NCBI GenBank assembly: GCA_022410635.1
Contig: JAJVDF010000261.1
Location: forward strand, 1,363,621 to 1,427,620
Source: Tretioscincus oriximinensis
Taxonomy: Eukaryota > Chordata > Lepidosauria > Squamata > Gymnophthalmidae
Reading direction: 5' to 3'
DNA: 64,000 bases
Shown here: positions 32,594-44,864 of the stretch, piece after piece
Numbering within the stretch: position 1 is the stretch's first letter
Layout of the letters: every line of letters starts with the position of its first letter
The notes under the pieces: generated by a model
Database searches by the model: none
Told to the model about the DNA's origin: nothing
What the model saw: only the letters and a program-made list of their open reading frames with translations
Position numbers and translations under genes: made by a program

Positions 32594-33541
32594 TGGAGAG
32601 TTATTGACAGAAATTTAGCTTCAAATATTACTAGCTAAATACTATAATTCATTTCAGTTACCCATTTTATATATATATATTTCTGATTTATACAAGCTGG
32701 ATAAAGATGCCGTTACTTCAGATTATGGCTTACTCCCAAGAGGATTCTGCCATCACTTACCACCTGAGAGGGGGGGAAAATCTCCATTTGCTCAATGCAG
32801 TAAGAAGTGGTTACTGAGAAATAAGGTCCATTATTTCATGTGTTTTGACATAAGAGATCTCTCTGCCTTTAGCTTTGTTGTAAAAGTGTGTGGTTGCACC
32901 CAGCCCCACTGAAAAAGGCAGATCAAAAACAGTTTAGAGATAATTGCATGTGGCAGCTAGTTTGCCACAGTAATGTTATCCACATAAACACACTTCAGGT
33001 AAAGCTCATTTCTGGCTTTTGGACTCATTCATCCAGAGTATATCACATTAAGATATCACNTTAAGAGATATCAACCACATGACCACACGCTTGTCCAGAT
33101 GGGGCCTGGATGACAAGCTTGTATTCCAGGACCTAAGGTGAAATAAAGCCCAGAACAGAAGGATCCAAATATGCATAAGAAGTTGGATGAGAACATATTT
33201 TATGTGACTGCTATAAGCTGCTTTTGAGCCACGTTTAGAATAAAATACTTCATGTTGATGTAATCTCTACCCATACCAAACTGATTTCTGTGATGGCTTC
33301 CTTTACACAATAGTCTTGTGATGCTGGGACAACAGGTACTAATATCTGGTTGCTGCTAAGAACTTCAAATTCAACTGGTTAATTCCTATGTCCATGGGAA
33401 CATGTTTTCTTTTGCCATCTGTGGGAAAGTAATNTAAAATCCCCTTTGCATGCACAGGATTTTGCTAAATTTTCACTAATTTCCAAGGTTTAGAAGACCC
33501 TGAAATTTGAAACATTGGATAGTGGCTGCCCCTCCAACACA
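32594..33541. other. intergenic, no feature seen
   Basis: AT-rich. Nothing is recognised. Confidence 0.4.
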
Positions 33542-34168
33542 CATAGGAACATAAGGAGAGCCATACTGGTTCAGGCCACAGCCCATCAAGTCCAGCCTTC
33601 TGTTTCACACAGAGGCCCACCAGATGCACCTGGGCAGTCCGAACAGTGGAAAGCAAAATATGCACCAGTTCATGACTCCCTGCAAATAGTATTTCAGGAG
33701 TCCTGCCTGTTGCTCCATCCCGGAGGCAACATCCAGACATCCATCCTAGTATCCATTTATACCCCTGGTGTCCATAAACCTGTCTAGTCCTGTCTTGAAA
33801 CTATCCAAGCTGTTAGCTACCACTACCTCTTCAGGGAGTAAATTCCAGAGGCCGATGACCCTCTGGGTGAAAAAATACTTTCCTTTGTCTGTTCTCATTT
33901 TTCTACCCAACAGTTTTAAGGAGTGCCCCCTGGTCCTAGTGTTGTGGGAGAGAGAAAACATTTTTTCCCTATTCACCCTGTCCATCCCATGCATGATTTT
34001 GTGCACTTCAATCAGATCACCTCTCAAACGTCGCCTTTCGAGGCTGAAGAGGCCCAGATGTTGCAGCCTGACTTTGTAAGGGAGATGCTCCAGACCCTTG
34101 ATCATTTTTGTTCCCCTTTTCTGCACCTTCTCCAGTTCCAAAATATCACTCGTGAGTCCCTCTTCTAC
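33542..34168 (-). mobile_element. CR1 LINE 3' end with reverse-transcriptase C-terminus
   Basis: Reverse strand. The ORF part (34168 down to about 33750) encodes DILELEKVQKRGTKMIKGLE, LRGDLIEVHKIMHGMDRVNR, then WNLLPEEVVVANSLDSFKTG. The 3' UTR continues to AACATAAGGAGAGCCATACT at 33545. It is colinear with the CR1 at 21893-23320 but carries no SINE, and so shows the empty site (TCCTTAAAACTG in sense) of that nested insertion. Upstream reverse-transcriptase motifs are absent. Confidence 0.9.
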
Positions 34169-36455
34169 TAACAATTTTGATTTTCTGCAAGGTTGCCAGA
34201 TGTCTGGTAAGATAAGTCTTTCCTAGTAAGTCTCAACTTTAATTGGACAAATTTTCTCTGCCAGCCTTCTTTGCCTTTAATATTATTTGGCTGGTGTAAA
34301 CTCAGGAACAGCTTAAAAAGGCTTCCTCCATGGATAGATACGCAGCCCTATTTGTCAAGCAGTTTCCCAAGTTCCCCTATTGTCACTTATGAAGCTAAGA
34401 CGCTTATCTAGCTTGTAAGCTGCTAGAGCTGTATGTATTGTATTTATGCAAAGTTAGCCATGTTTGCCTGCTGTTCCAGAAATGAGATGTTACAGCGCAA
34501 GAAGTGATATAGGCTGCCCGGGATGCTAAATCCCAGCATATGAATATTAGAGGACTGCCTAACTGGAAAACATTTGCTTATATGCTAATTCTTCCAATCC
34601 AGAACTCTCCTTATAACAATTGATGACAATTCAGATTGTCTCTTCTATCCAGCTGTGTGTTCAGTGGCATAAAAAAGTTGAGACTTACGAAAAAGCAGTA
34701 GACTTTAATGCCATTTTTTGCTACTTTTAAGTCTAAAGTTTGCATGTGGTTTTTACAGTCAGGTGGCCTAGGAGCACTAAGAAACATAATCAAGAATACT
34801 TTAACTGCAAGACAAGTGTAGAATTTGGTTTCCGTGTTCCTTTCTAGCACACAATTGATATGAATTGCTTTACAGAGTAGTAAAGTGATGAGATTCTTTA
34901 ATACTTAAACCTTAGTGTGTCATGCCACTAGAATACCGTGTAAAAGAACACACACAGAGACGATTTTAATACAAGGAAATCAGGTGGACCATGTTGGCTT
35001 TCATGAATCCTGCTTTCTGACTCCCAAACAATTCTTTTTATTGATTACAAAAAGTAGGCGTGTTTGAAAGTTTTAGAGTAGGAGTGTCTTGAAAGAGAGG
35101 GAAGTTTGAGATGTAGAAAAAAGGCNTGTCATAGGCAAACAAAGACCTAGACAAGAAATGGAAAAATACTAACAACTGCATCCCCCTTTTTGCGCATGTG
35201 TGAACTACACCACATTCCAGAGATCACTTCTCTCCCAGCCATAAATTCTCATTGAACTGTTCTGTGACCTTTCTGGCCCCTTAACTGTTTCTTTCCCATG
35301 TTATCTTATTAACCATCAGGCCTCTGCTATCCCTGTGTTTATACCTTAGCAGAGAAGGAAAGATTAATTGGGAAGTCCAAAACAGTTACAAAAGGTCAGT
35401 TTACACAGATAGGTCAACAGGCATCCCTTTACCATTGTTTCTTGAGTTCTGCATGCTCAAGATAATATATACAAAAGCTCTGTGCCTATCTTCTTCAAAC
35501 TGCCTCTCAGCCTGTTATTTTCCAGAGGTCATGTTCCTAGTTCAATATATTTGAGATATTTAATTCATATTTATATAAAATTTTTTCATATCAATCTGAC
35601 GAATCCCACAGTAAAGGTCCTTGAAAGAAAGGAGGGGAACCTTCAATTGTCTTCAAAAGTTGCTTGCTTGCATGGCATTCACTGGTTCAAAATGCACTGG
35701 GCCTTATTCCTTTCCAGATGCCCACATGCAATTCCAGGCTTGCACAGGCCTTGTTGTGGTCTGGCTAGCCTGGAATCACATGGAGTCCCTTTCTAGAACG
35801 ATTTGAATTGGTATTAATTCCCAACAACAGTCCTCTATCTTCAAATGTGATCGTGAATCTATGAATCCCCATATTTCACTAGTAGTACACACTGTCTGCA
35901 TTGCACAGCAATTCCAATCAGAAAGACCCTGATGTGAATCACTTATAGATCTATTTAAACAGATCTACTGTTGGATCAGTGGCCCTTGGTTCAGACAATT
36001 AATAGCAGAAATATATGTGCAGAATGTATACCTTTGTGTTTGGAATTAGTGGGAGGACCTACTTTTGCGGCACAGCAAAACACATCTCTAAAATTCATCC
36101 CTGGGTGCCTCCAGGTCTGAAGACATTTGTTCCTAGCAACATGCTCATAGAGACCAACAGCACCAACCTGCATATGAGTTTCAAGGTTGAAGCAAGGATA
36201 GTCTGAAATGGCAGAGTTCTGGTCCATGCCCACTAGTTTGGGACATAGAGAAGTAAGCGGAGAAAGCCATGTGGTCCCTTCTCACCTTCAACTGAGTTAT
36301 CAACTGAGCTTGAGACAAAGGAGTACTGGTTTGTGATTATAAAATAAAAATTGTATTACAAACCAAGTACCAAAACAACCTTATAAAATAACAAAAACTG
36401 GCAACCAAGCAAACTGTTTTCCTCTAAGAATGACCATGATAAACCTTAAAATCCA
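34169..36455. other. intergenic, no feature seen
   Basis: AT-rich with short open frames only. No repeat, exon or RNA gene is recognised. Confidence 0.4.
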
Positions 36456-36645
36456 CCAAGGGGGCTTGTAGCACTTGGAGACTAACAAGAGAACGGTGGA
36501 TGGCATGAGCTTTCATAGACACATCTGCTTCAGAAGTGTCCACGGAAGCTCATGCTACCTAATTTTGTCCTATTAGTCTCCAAGTGCTACAAGCTCCCGT
36601 GCTGGACTACTTAAGACTAACATGACTATTACTCTGAAATTGACC
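36456..36645. mobile_element. fold-back repeat, copy B
   Basis: Arms CTTGTAGCACTTGGAGACTA (about 36465) and the complement TTAGTCTCCAAGTGCTACAAG (about 36573). The core is GCATGAGCTTTCATAGACAC against GTCCACGGAAGCTCATGC. Flanked by TAAAATCCA at 36447-36455 and 36646-36654. Related to, but diverged from, the copies at 18941, 58316 and 62964. Confidence 0.6.
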
Positions 36646-36702
36646 TAAAATCCAAATGATTCTTTGAAATGTGTATCTTCTTCAGAACAAAAGAACCAAA
36701 TG

Positions 36703-36883
36703 AGAGCCAGTTTGGTACAGTGGTTAAAGTGCTGATTCTTATCTGGTAGTCTCCCCATTCTCCACACTTGTCCATGAAACCAGCTGGGTGACTTTGGGCC
36801 AGTCAGATTTGTAGAACTCTCTCAGGTTGTCTGTTGTGGAGAAAGCAATAAAAGCTATGTGAGGTGCTATTTGGTGAAGGGGG
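36703..36883 (+). mobile_element. L2-tailed SINE, 3' end replaced by a microsatellite
   Basis: GAGAGCCAGTTTGGTACAGT head, CCAGCTGGGTGACTTTGGGC, then AGAAAGCAATAAAAGCTATG. The conserved CCGCCCTGAGACC tail is missing and an ATT repeat follows directly. Confidence 0.75.
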
Positions 36884-37061
<178 letters not shown>

Positions 37062-37109
37062 TAAAACTTTTTATATTAAATATTAGTTACTCTGTTGACA
37101 AAGAACAGA

Positions 37110-37395
37110 TATTGACATGCAGTCACTAAGGAGATGCTTTTTCATCTGAGAGATCGGGTTTTGAGGCCCTGTGTGGGACATGGGGAGGGATGAGCACCTT
37201 CCACTAGCCTGTAGCTCTAGCCAACCCAGCTATTTGAAAGCAAGAATTGCAATAAATTGCAAGTAGATAAATTGAAACTACCACAGCCTGATGGGGAAGA
37301 TAGAATTTAAGCCTTCGGACAAAAAATACCCTTGTAAGCTGCTTTGAGACCCTTTGGGTGAGAAAAGCGGGGTATAAAAACCCAGGTCTCCATTT
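37110..37395 (+). mobile_element. tRNA-derived SINE (CTT-tailed family)
   Basis: Degraded head (ATCTGAGAGATCGGGTTTTG), clear body GATGAGCACCTTCCACTAGC, and end GAGAAAAGCGGGGTATAAA. The tail is worn. Confidence 0.8.
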
Positions 37396-38262
37396 ATTGT
37401 GTCCTTGTTTGCAATGGAATTATCATTCAGCTGCTCTGCACACCAAGGATTGTAATTGCAGTTAAGATAGATTCAAGTTCCCACCTTAGGGATATAATAC
37501 ACTAGTGCAAGCTAGCCACTATGTAAAATGTTGACATTTTGAATTGTTTATAGAACTGCAGCGTATTAGAAAACTATTACGGATATGCATTATTTAGAGA
37601 ACAAAAGTGTATAAACGAACAGTGGAAAGAACTGACAACAGAGGGAAACAGAATTCCATGTGTCACCTTGAAACTGCCAAACGAGGCTGATTTGTTTAAA
37701 GGCTTGCAATAAAAGAATTTGTTTGGGACAGAAACAAATAGTAACCAATAGTAGAAAAAGTAAAGGATTGGAATGTTCCTTGAAGCCTTGGGCAGTCCCC
37801 CTTACTCCCCATGTTCAATTTCACAATTGTGGTGAACTTAAACCCAAACATATACAAGGAGAATTTTGTACTTCTAATCCTCTCTGGTGTAATGGCATGT
37901 GAGAGGCGTTTTCTGTCATGGCTTCCAAACTTTGGAAAAGCTTGCCAGGTACCAATATGGTATTTTTTTCCTCATACCAGCTCCCTCTGAGAGTTACTGC
38001 TGGATGTGAAGGCTGCCACCGATCTTCACATTGGCTTCAAAGCAGCAAACAACACTACCCAGAATAGAGGCATTGAAGATGATATAAAGAGGATTCACAG
38101 ACACGTTTGCCTTGTAGTCTGAATGGCAAATGCCTCTTGCAGCCACACCCCATGCATATGTAGAGCTGCTTAATCCAGATCAGATTAGCACTGATATAGA
38201 TTAATGTGGTCCACCGTTCCCATGTAGACAAAGTGTACTAGTGAGCTCCTTAAACTGGATTA
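37396..38262. other. intergenic, no feature seen
   Basis: AT-rich. Nothing is recognised. Confidence 0.4.
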
Positions 38263-38519
38263 GAGAGCCAGTTTGGTGTAGTGGTTGAGTGTTGGACTCG
38301 TACCTGGCCGTCTCCCCGTTTGATTCCCCACTCCTCCACGAAAGCCAGCTGAGTGACCTTGGGCCAGTCACAGTTCTTTGAACTCTCTCAGCCCCACTTA
38401 CTCCACAGGGTGTCTGTTGTGGAGAAAGCAACAAAANCTATTTGCACCACTCTATGGTTGGCCGCCCTGAGATCTTCGGGTATAGGGCGGGATACAAATA
38501 AATAAATAAAAATAAAATA
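38263..38519 (+). mobile_element. full-length L2-tailed SINE
   Basis: GAGAGCCAGTTTGGTGTAGT head, TTTGATTCCCCACTCC B-box region, TTGGGCCAGTCACAGTTCTT, and GGCCGCCCTGAGATCTTCGG tail with (AAAT)n. Close to the copy at 32036-32297. Confidence 0.87.
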
Positions 38520-39291
38520 GTAAGACAGTGCATTTTTCCCTTCCTGCAGCACTTTGGCAGACTGAGTGTGACCAAAGTCTTTTTTAAAATGTGGTTCATT
38601 GTTTTAAAGCAACAATGAAAAGATATTTCAGCCAGTTTCACCTTGCTGTATGCCAGCTTCACAGGGCATGGAGTCCCTGATCACTGGACGTTCATCAAGG
38701 GGGAGCCCCCCCCCCCCCAGTGAAACATCTTTAACCGAGAGCTTGCCAAGGGGATGTGGCTGAGATCAAAGCAATCAAGGCGGACTTTGCCCCATTAAGA
38801 AAAGCTTAAGTAGAGCAAGAAGCTCTCAGCTGCTATTGACAGAAGAGAATGCAGCAAAATGGGTCGAAGAAAATGTTTGCTTTGCTCATGATGGAAGAGT
38901 TCAAGATGAGGCTTTATTTAAAGAGGGGGAAATGCTGTTACTGCCTTCCAGCTCCCAGTCCTGAAGTGATCAAACCGGAACAATGTATATTTTTGAACAG
39001 GATATTATCATGTGTTCTTTCTCTCTCTTTGAACTGATTTAAACATGATGGGGATCGTACAGAATTTACAATGATCATGTAGGTGATCCGTTCAAGTAAT
39101 GTAACATGTAAAAAGAACTTCAGTGTGTAAACCCAGTATGAGGTGGTAGCGTCCGTTTGTTCTGTTTTCAAACCAGTCACTACTTGCACAGTCTCTGCAG
39201 GAAGATAATTACTCTAACAGGATGTCAAAACAAAGAAAACTATTTTGTTTCCTGTCTGTAATATTATTTAGAAACAGATGTCCATAGAATC
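38520..39291. other. intergenic, no feature seen
   Basis: AT-rich, with a C-run at about 38708-38719. Nothing is recognised. Confidence 0.4.
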
Positions 39292-39592
39292 AAGAAGAAG
39301 AAGAACTGGGTTTTTATTACCCTGCTTTTCTCACTCAAAGGGAATCAAAGCGGCTTACAAGGGTATTTTTTGCCCCAAAGACTTGCATTCTATCTTCCCC
39401 ACCTTGCTGTGGTGGTTCGCATTCATCTAGTTGCAGCCAGTTGCAATTTCTTGCAGTTCTTGCTTTTGAATAGCTGGGTTGACTAGAGTCACAGGCTAGG
39501 AGAAGGTGCTCACCCCTCCCCATGTCCAACACAGGGCTTCGAAACCCGATCTCCCAGATGAGAGACCGTCTCCTTAGCGACGGAGCCATTCA
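39292..39592 (-). mobile_element. tRNA-derived SINE (CTT-tailed family)
   Basis: Reverse-strand copy: AAGAAGAAGAAGAACTGGG at the 3' tail, AAGCGGCTTACAAGGGTATT, then the head ending CGAAACCCGATCTCCCAGAT and AGCGACGGAGCCAT at about 39590. Confidence 0.85.
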
Positions 39593-39873
39593 TGACTGCC
39601 ATGGGAGACTTGCTAGTAATGGGTTTAGTTTCAGTTTAGTAACTGAAAAATGCCATTTTTATTTCTGTTGATGGCAAAACATGTGCTTTTCAAACTTTTT
39701 CATACTTTTACCTTAATGGAATGGTTGCTGGGAATCATTCCAATGTGCTGGTTGGTGGATATTTCCTGCTCTTCACATCTCTTTGGCAGAAGCTTTCTTG
39801 ATCCTCCTGGCCAATAATCATGAAGTGCAAAGATTGTATTCTTGGTTTTTTTATGTTTTACATTCCTAGTCCT

Positions 39874-40125
39874 ATAAGAACATAAGAAGAGCCATACTGG
39901 ATCAGGCCAGAGCCAATCTAGTCCAGCATTCTGTCTCACGCAGAGACCCACCAGATGCACCTGGGCAGTCCGAATAGAGGAAAGCAAAATATGCTCCTGT
40001 TAATGACTCCATGCAAATGGCACTTCAGGAGTCCTGCCTGATGTTCCATCCCGGAGGCAACATCCAGACATCCATCCTAGTATCCATTTATACCCTTGGT
40101 ATCCATAAACCTGTCTAGTCCTGGT
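39874..40125 (-). mobile_element. CR1 3' end
   Basis: Reverse-strand 3' UTR from AAGAACATAAGAAGAGCCAT to ATCCATAAACCTGTCTAGTC. Only the last ~250 bp are retained. Confidence 0.85.
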
Positions 40126-41862
40126 TGCCACCTTCTCACTGTGATTGGACAAAAGAGTGTCATGTGACCTTTTTTGCTCGATCTTGGTGAGAGGTTGATG
40201 TGCTAAGTGCACAGAACAAAACAAAACTTTGTCCGTCTGCAGAAATGACTCCACAATGCAGGAACGATTGTGGATTACTTAAAAACAAGGGTAGTTTATG
40301 GTAAGTTTAAGTATGATATTGGGATGATTGGAACAAGCATGGAAAATGCTTCACTCCTGCTAATTGTTGAACCAGGGTCCAGTCCAAGTGTATACCTATA
40401 TGCATATGGGAGATCAGAAGCAGTTTATATGGGCTCTTAATCTGAATTTAGAGTGAGTGCAGACAGACCAAAAATCTAGTTCTTAATATGCAATGGAAAA
40501 GATAAGACTCTCAAAAGAAGGATGTTTTCTCCTGGTCATCAGTTTATCTTTATTACTAATTAGATGTATTGGTGGAGGATAATTCAAAGTAGGCTCTATT
40601 CTATTCACTATTTCCTTCTCTGGTTCCCTCCACTGGCTGTAACTTGAGAAAAATACATCTATTAAATAACTGTTTCTATAATAGAAGACAGCAGAATGTT
40701 TCATGTGTTCCTTGAGAGTTTGGAGAAAATAATTTTGCTTCTTGTGGAAGATAAAAACCTAATTTTCAATGGTATGGCAGATTATAATGATGAAAAATGT
40801 AACTATGCATCAGTCTGATGTCTAACTTATTTGTGACAAATTAATTGCTCATGCTGTTGACAGGTGGCTTTGCTGAGCAGGNTTTTTTTCTCTTATGTTT
40901 GTTTTCAATATACCTTTAATTAGGTAGGAATGCAGATGCCTCAAGTAGCTCTAATATTGTTTCACATCAAAGTCCACTGANATAGTATTTTAACCATAAA
41001 GGAGTCTTTTCTCAGGTGGAACCCAGGAGGACNGTTCTGTTTTACCAAATCATATTGCAATTGTTCCAAAACATAATAATGCCATTTTTTTACTCCCCAC
41101 AAACTGTGTGATTTCCAACCTGCTGCCAAGCCTGCTTGTGAAGCTATTTATTAATAATGATATTATTTCATAATGTTATACTCTTACGAGCGTTCCCCTA
41201 GGACTTTCAGGTTTGTCTGTTATATCACAATTTTNATTATATCAGGATTCATTATAACAGGGTTTCACCTGTGAGCACTTGTCATGATGAAACAATGGCA
41301 TAGAAAAGCAGGCAGAAATACAACCATAAAACAGGAATTCTGTCAGGAAGCAGAGAAACAGGAGCTGGCAATTTGTCATTATTTATAGCTGGAACCACTA
41401 GCAAAGCTAGGCTCTTGGGGGGACAGGGCAGATAAATGAAANGGCCCTTCCCTCCCAGTTTGCTTACCTTGTTTTTAAGCTCCTCAGTGTCAGGCAGCTG
41501 GGTTTCTGATGTAATTACTGTGCCGCATGCCAAAAAAGCAGTTCCTATTAACACCGATTACTGCTTGTTGGTGCACGGTGGAGTAATTAGCGTGTCAGAG
41601 AACCAGCTGTGGAGTGCTGAAGAGCTTAAAAATAACATAAGGGAACCAGAAGGAAGTGCCTAGGCTCGCTGGGGNCCCCTCTAATGGCCCAACCTGNAGC
41701 AGGCAGGGTCCCAGCTTGCTCTATAGTGTCTGCGCCCCTGAAGTCATACCCCCCTTCCAAGCAAACTAGTAGGTATTGTTGAGCCCTTGGCCATAGCTTT
41801 GCCTTTCGAGCCTTCTTCAACTCATCAGTGGCACTGCACCCACTGAATCCTTGGGACTCCTG
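40126..41862. other. intergenic; one Tigger-like end
   Basis: No gene recognised. At about 41190-41273, CCCTAGGACTTTCAGGTTTG, then ATTATATCAGGATTCATT and ATAACAGGGTTTCACCTG, match the right end of the element at 13499-14238. Confidence 0.45.
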
Positions 41863-42236
41863 AGAAAAGGGGGGTATAAGAACCAACTTCTTCTTCTTCT
41901 TCTTCTTCTTTACTTTGATCCTTCCTCAGTTCAAGAAGAAGAAGAAGTTGGTTCTTATACCCCCCCCCCTTTTCTCACCTTTCAAAGGGACTCAAAGCGG
42001 CTTACAATGGTATTTTGCCCGAAGGCTTCCATTCTATGTTCCCCACCAGGCTATGGTGGTTCCCATGTATCTACTTGCAGTCAGTTGCAATTTCTTGCAA
42101 TTCATGCTTTCGAATAGCTGGGTTGGCTAGAGCTACAGGCTAGTGGAAGGTGCTCACCCCTCCCCACGTCCCACACAGGGCTTCGAAACCCCATCTCCCA
42201 GGCGAGAGATGAATTCCTAAGCGACTGAGCTATCCT
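41863..42236. mobile_element. inverted pair: SINE tail facing a full SINE
   Basis: A plus-strand SINE 3' tail (GAGAAAAGGGGGGTATAAGA then (CTT)n, to about 41911) faces a full minus-strand copy (41935-42236, starting CAAGAAGAAGAAGAAGTTGG and ending AGCGACTGAGCTATCC). The two 3' ends are complementary over about 45 bp with a 23-bp gap, so they can form a hairpin just upstream of the MARCHF4 CpG island. Confidence 0.8.
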
Positions 42237-42239
42237 TGA

Positions 42240-43330
42240 TCTGTGTTTGGGGGGGGGGGAGGGCAGCTAACACTAGGCTTCTCCTAGACCGGGGCCTTGG
42301 GTTGGCGTTTGGCTCCTTTGGCCAACCATCTCTGCGCTGCTTGCGTCAGCCTCCCGATCGCCAGACGTGCAGGGAGCTGTCCAGAGCGCNTGTGGTGCTG
42401 AAGCTGCAGCTCCTCTAACCATCTCCGTTGTATTCCCGCCGCTGCCTTTCCTTGGCACAATTTCCATCTGAGCAAGACCTTTCCTCCCAACGCCCACATC
42501 CAATGCTTTATTGACAGCGAGTGTCGGGCAATTGGGGGCGGAGAAAAAGCCAAACCGGCTGCAATCTGAATTTTATTCTCTTCTCTATCAGCCCCCCACC
42601 CCGTCCTTCCTGCCTGCCCGCCTTTCTGTCTTGGTTTTATTTGTTTAAAAGGATTGAGCATCAGCAGGAGGAGGAGGAGGAGGAGGGAAGCGCCACACGT
42701 CCCACCTATCGCTCCCTGGCTCCCGCCCTTTTTCCAGCATCCCCATTTGCACTGCAAAACGATCCTCCTTCCCCATTGCATCCCAAGGAGGTAGCAACAG
42801 CCACATCATCACGGCAAGCCGGATGGGAGAGCAGAGAAGAGAGGCTGATGAAAGCCACAGAAGCCGGGGGCTGCCCAGACCACACAGGGGCCACCACGGC
42901 AAGCGGCAATCACGCCTTGGGCGCCCTGTTTTCCTCGCAAGCTGCTTTTGAAAGGGGGAAAAAAAGGGAGTCAAGATTCCACATGGAAAGGCGTGGTGGA
43001 TACTACATCCGCGCGGGATTGATCGTCTTCTTCTGCCTTGGAAGGCTTGCGATGGTTGTGAGTCGATGCCATTGAGCGAAAACAACATCCAGAGGAAGAG
43101 GAAGAGAAGGAGAAGGAGGAGAGGAAAGGGAGAGGAAAGCCGGCATCCCTGTAGCGGTGGAGAGCAAGCAGCCGCCTTATGCATCAAGACATCTCTGCTG
43201 CATCTGCTGAAGCCGAACGCATCTTGCTCTCCACGCCAGGCACAAGGGTCTGTACCAGCTGCGGAGGCTGTTTGGGTTAAAAAGGGGCAAGAAAACTGAC
43301 ACTTCGAGAGCCTCGTTTCCTTAATCAATT
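42240..43330 (+). promoter_or_regulatory. MARCHF4: MARCHF4 CpG-island promoter region
   Basis: A GC-rich, CpG-containing block about 1-2 kb upstream of the MARCHF4 start codon. It is bounded on the left by SINEs and on the right by AT-rich DNA. It contains purine-rich GGAGGAGGAGG runs (42666-42686), CCGCGCGGG-like sequence near 43010, and reading frames of 180-250 codons on both strands that are GC-composition artefacts with no protein resemblance. It most likely holds the MARCHF4 transcription start and the beginning of a long 5' UTR. No TATA box is assigned. Confidence 0.6.
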
Positions 43331-44345
43331 CCATGCAAAAGGCTACAACAGATTTGTATATGGATTTTCCCACTCTGAAGACCAGAAAGGAAAGCACAAT
43401 CCAAATCCTATTGAAACAAAAACAAAACCTTTACTTGTGGCCCAGGCACTTCTTGGAAGAGGTAACCCTACAATGATCTGGATATGGGATTTATTTATTT
43501 ATTTCCCCCCCAAAAAATAACCTCGTTTCATAGCCACCTCCTTTCAGGACTTTTTGACATTTCTACGGAGAGTATTTTATTAAAGCAACATTTCAAGTGA
43601 CAAAAATGAGGATTTAAATGGGAGAGGGTTTTTTTTTTAATCTCTCCCCCCAAAAGTTGCATCTGTTGTGTGTGTCTGCGTGAATGAAATCGATTTTGAT
43701 ATTATAGTGAGGATGGTAATAGCAGCAACAAGAATGCATTTTTCATCTCATTGATGGCCTGCTCTGCTGCTCTTGTGTTAGGAATTCGTTTTTAAAATGT
43801 CCCAGTGAAATTTTAAAAATTAGTAATAAGGAGAAATACTTGACATGCCAAATACTGTTGTAAAAACTTTCTGTTTTTTGGTGACTCGAATTTTCTCCAC
43901 TCCTTTTTTTGGACTTTTCTCCTGTCTCCACTTCCTGCTACATTGTTTCTCTGAATTAGCCAACCCAGAATTTTGAGTGAAGAAAGTGTGCTTTAATTAG
44001 TATTATAGTTCATTTAAACCTTATTTTTAAAAAAATATAGATCTGTGGAATTATTTTTTTTAAGAAGCTGTGGGGATGAGCAGGATGAAATTTCAATACT
44101 TTTTGTGCGTGCTTTTAAGAGGAAACCTCATTCTTGTTATGTGTGTGCTGAACGGGGTTGCTGTGAAATATCCAAAGGATTTCCCTACAAATTTCACTTT
44201 TGTAATAGATCTAATATATATGTATCGGTGAATGTGAGTGGGACCCAAAAGGAACTGGGGAAACGAACCAATCCAGCCCTCTTGTTTTTGATGCCCTCTG
44301 CTGGCCCTAGTTTTTCCACCGATGTCTGTCTAGAAGAAAAGGCCC
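43331..44345 (+). other. MARCHF4: probable long 5' UTR of MARCHF4
   Basis: The sequence becomes AT-rich and runs without an obvious splice acceptor to the start codon. It contains several upstream ATGs with short frames, for example ATGGAATTA...-type frames near 44045, which would be expected to reduce translation if transcribed. The assignment as UTR is inferred from position. Confidence 0.35.
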
Positions 44346-44864
44346 ATGTTAATACCAACTAGTGCAATTGTTTTGTGGTACTGTTGCTACGGATTCCTGA
44401 TTCCCAGACAGATGTTGCACCACCAGGGTCTCCTCAAATGCCGCTGCCGCATGTTGTTCAATGACTTGAAGGTCTTCCTCTTGCGGAGACCCCCTGCGCC
44501 GCCTCCACCCACACCACCACCTCTCCCTCCCATGAACAGTGGAGAACAAGCCTTAGGCTTGCAAGCTTCTAATAACAACACACTGACCACATTGTATGGA
44601 GGGCGAAGAGGACCTTGGAGAGCTCCAGCTGCTGGGAGTGGTGGTGGTGGAGGAAGAGGAAACTGTGTGGGAGCAACAAGCCCTCAAGAAGATGACTGGG
44701 GGAGTCCTGGGGGAGAGGGGGAGCAACCCATGGTGATGATGAGCAGTGCCTCATCTGAGGACTTCTGCAAAGGAAAAGCAGAGGATCGGTATTCATTGGG
44801 GAGCAGTNTGGACAGTGGAATGAGGACTCCTCTCTGCAGGATCTGCTTCCAGGGCCCAGAGCAG
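44346..44864 (+). CDS. MARCHF4: MARCHF4 first coding exon (N-terminus to start of RING-CH)
   Basis: A 519-nt exon, 173 codons, phase 0 at the donor GAGCAG|GTGAGT. MARCHF4 is a membrane-bound RING-CH E3 ubiquitin ligase of the Golgi/endosomal system that down-regulates surface proteins such as MHC class I. The protein opens MLIPTSAIVLWYCCYGFL, a hydrophobic segment that could act as a signal or membrane-associated helix. It continues MLHHQGLLKCRCRMLFNDLK, conserved with mammals. Pro-rich (~60-75) and Gly-rich (~100-110) low-complexity stretches follow, then SSASSEDFCKGKAEDRYSLG and MRTPLCRICFQGPEQ, the first cysteines of the RING-CH. The next exon (expected GELLSPCRC) is not in the window. One Leu codon has an ambiguous base (44808). 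Confidence 0.95.

Noticed and set aside
42284..43397. Frames of 165-250 codons in the MARCHF4 CpG island
   Set aside because: GC-rich sequence lowers stop frequency; the translations show no family resemblance and overlap on both strands.
42240..44345. A separate gene between SMARCAL1 and MARCHF4
   Set aside because: No conserved exon or splice-linked open frames were found; the CpG island is best explained as the MARCHF4 promoter.
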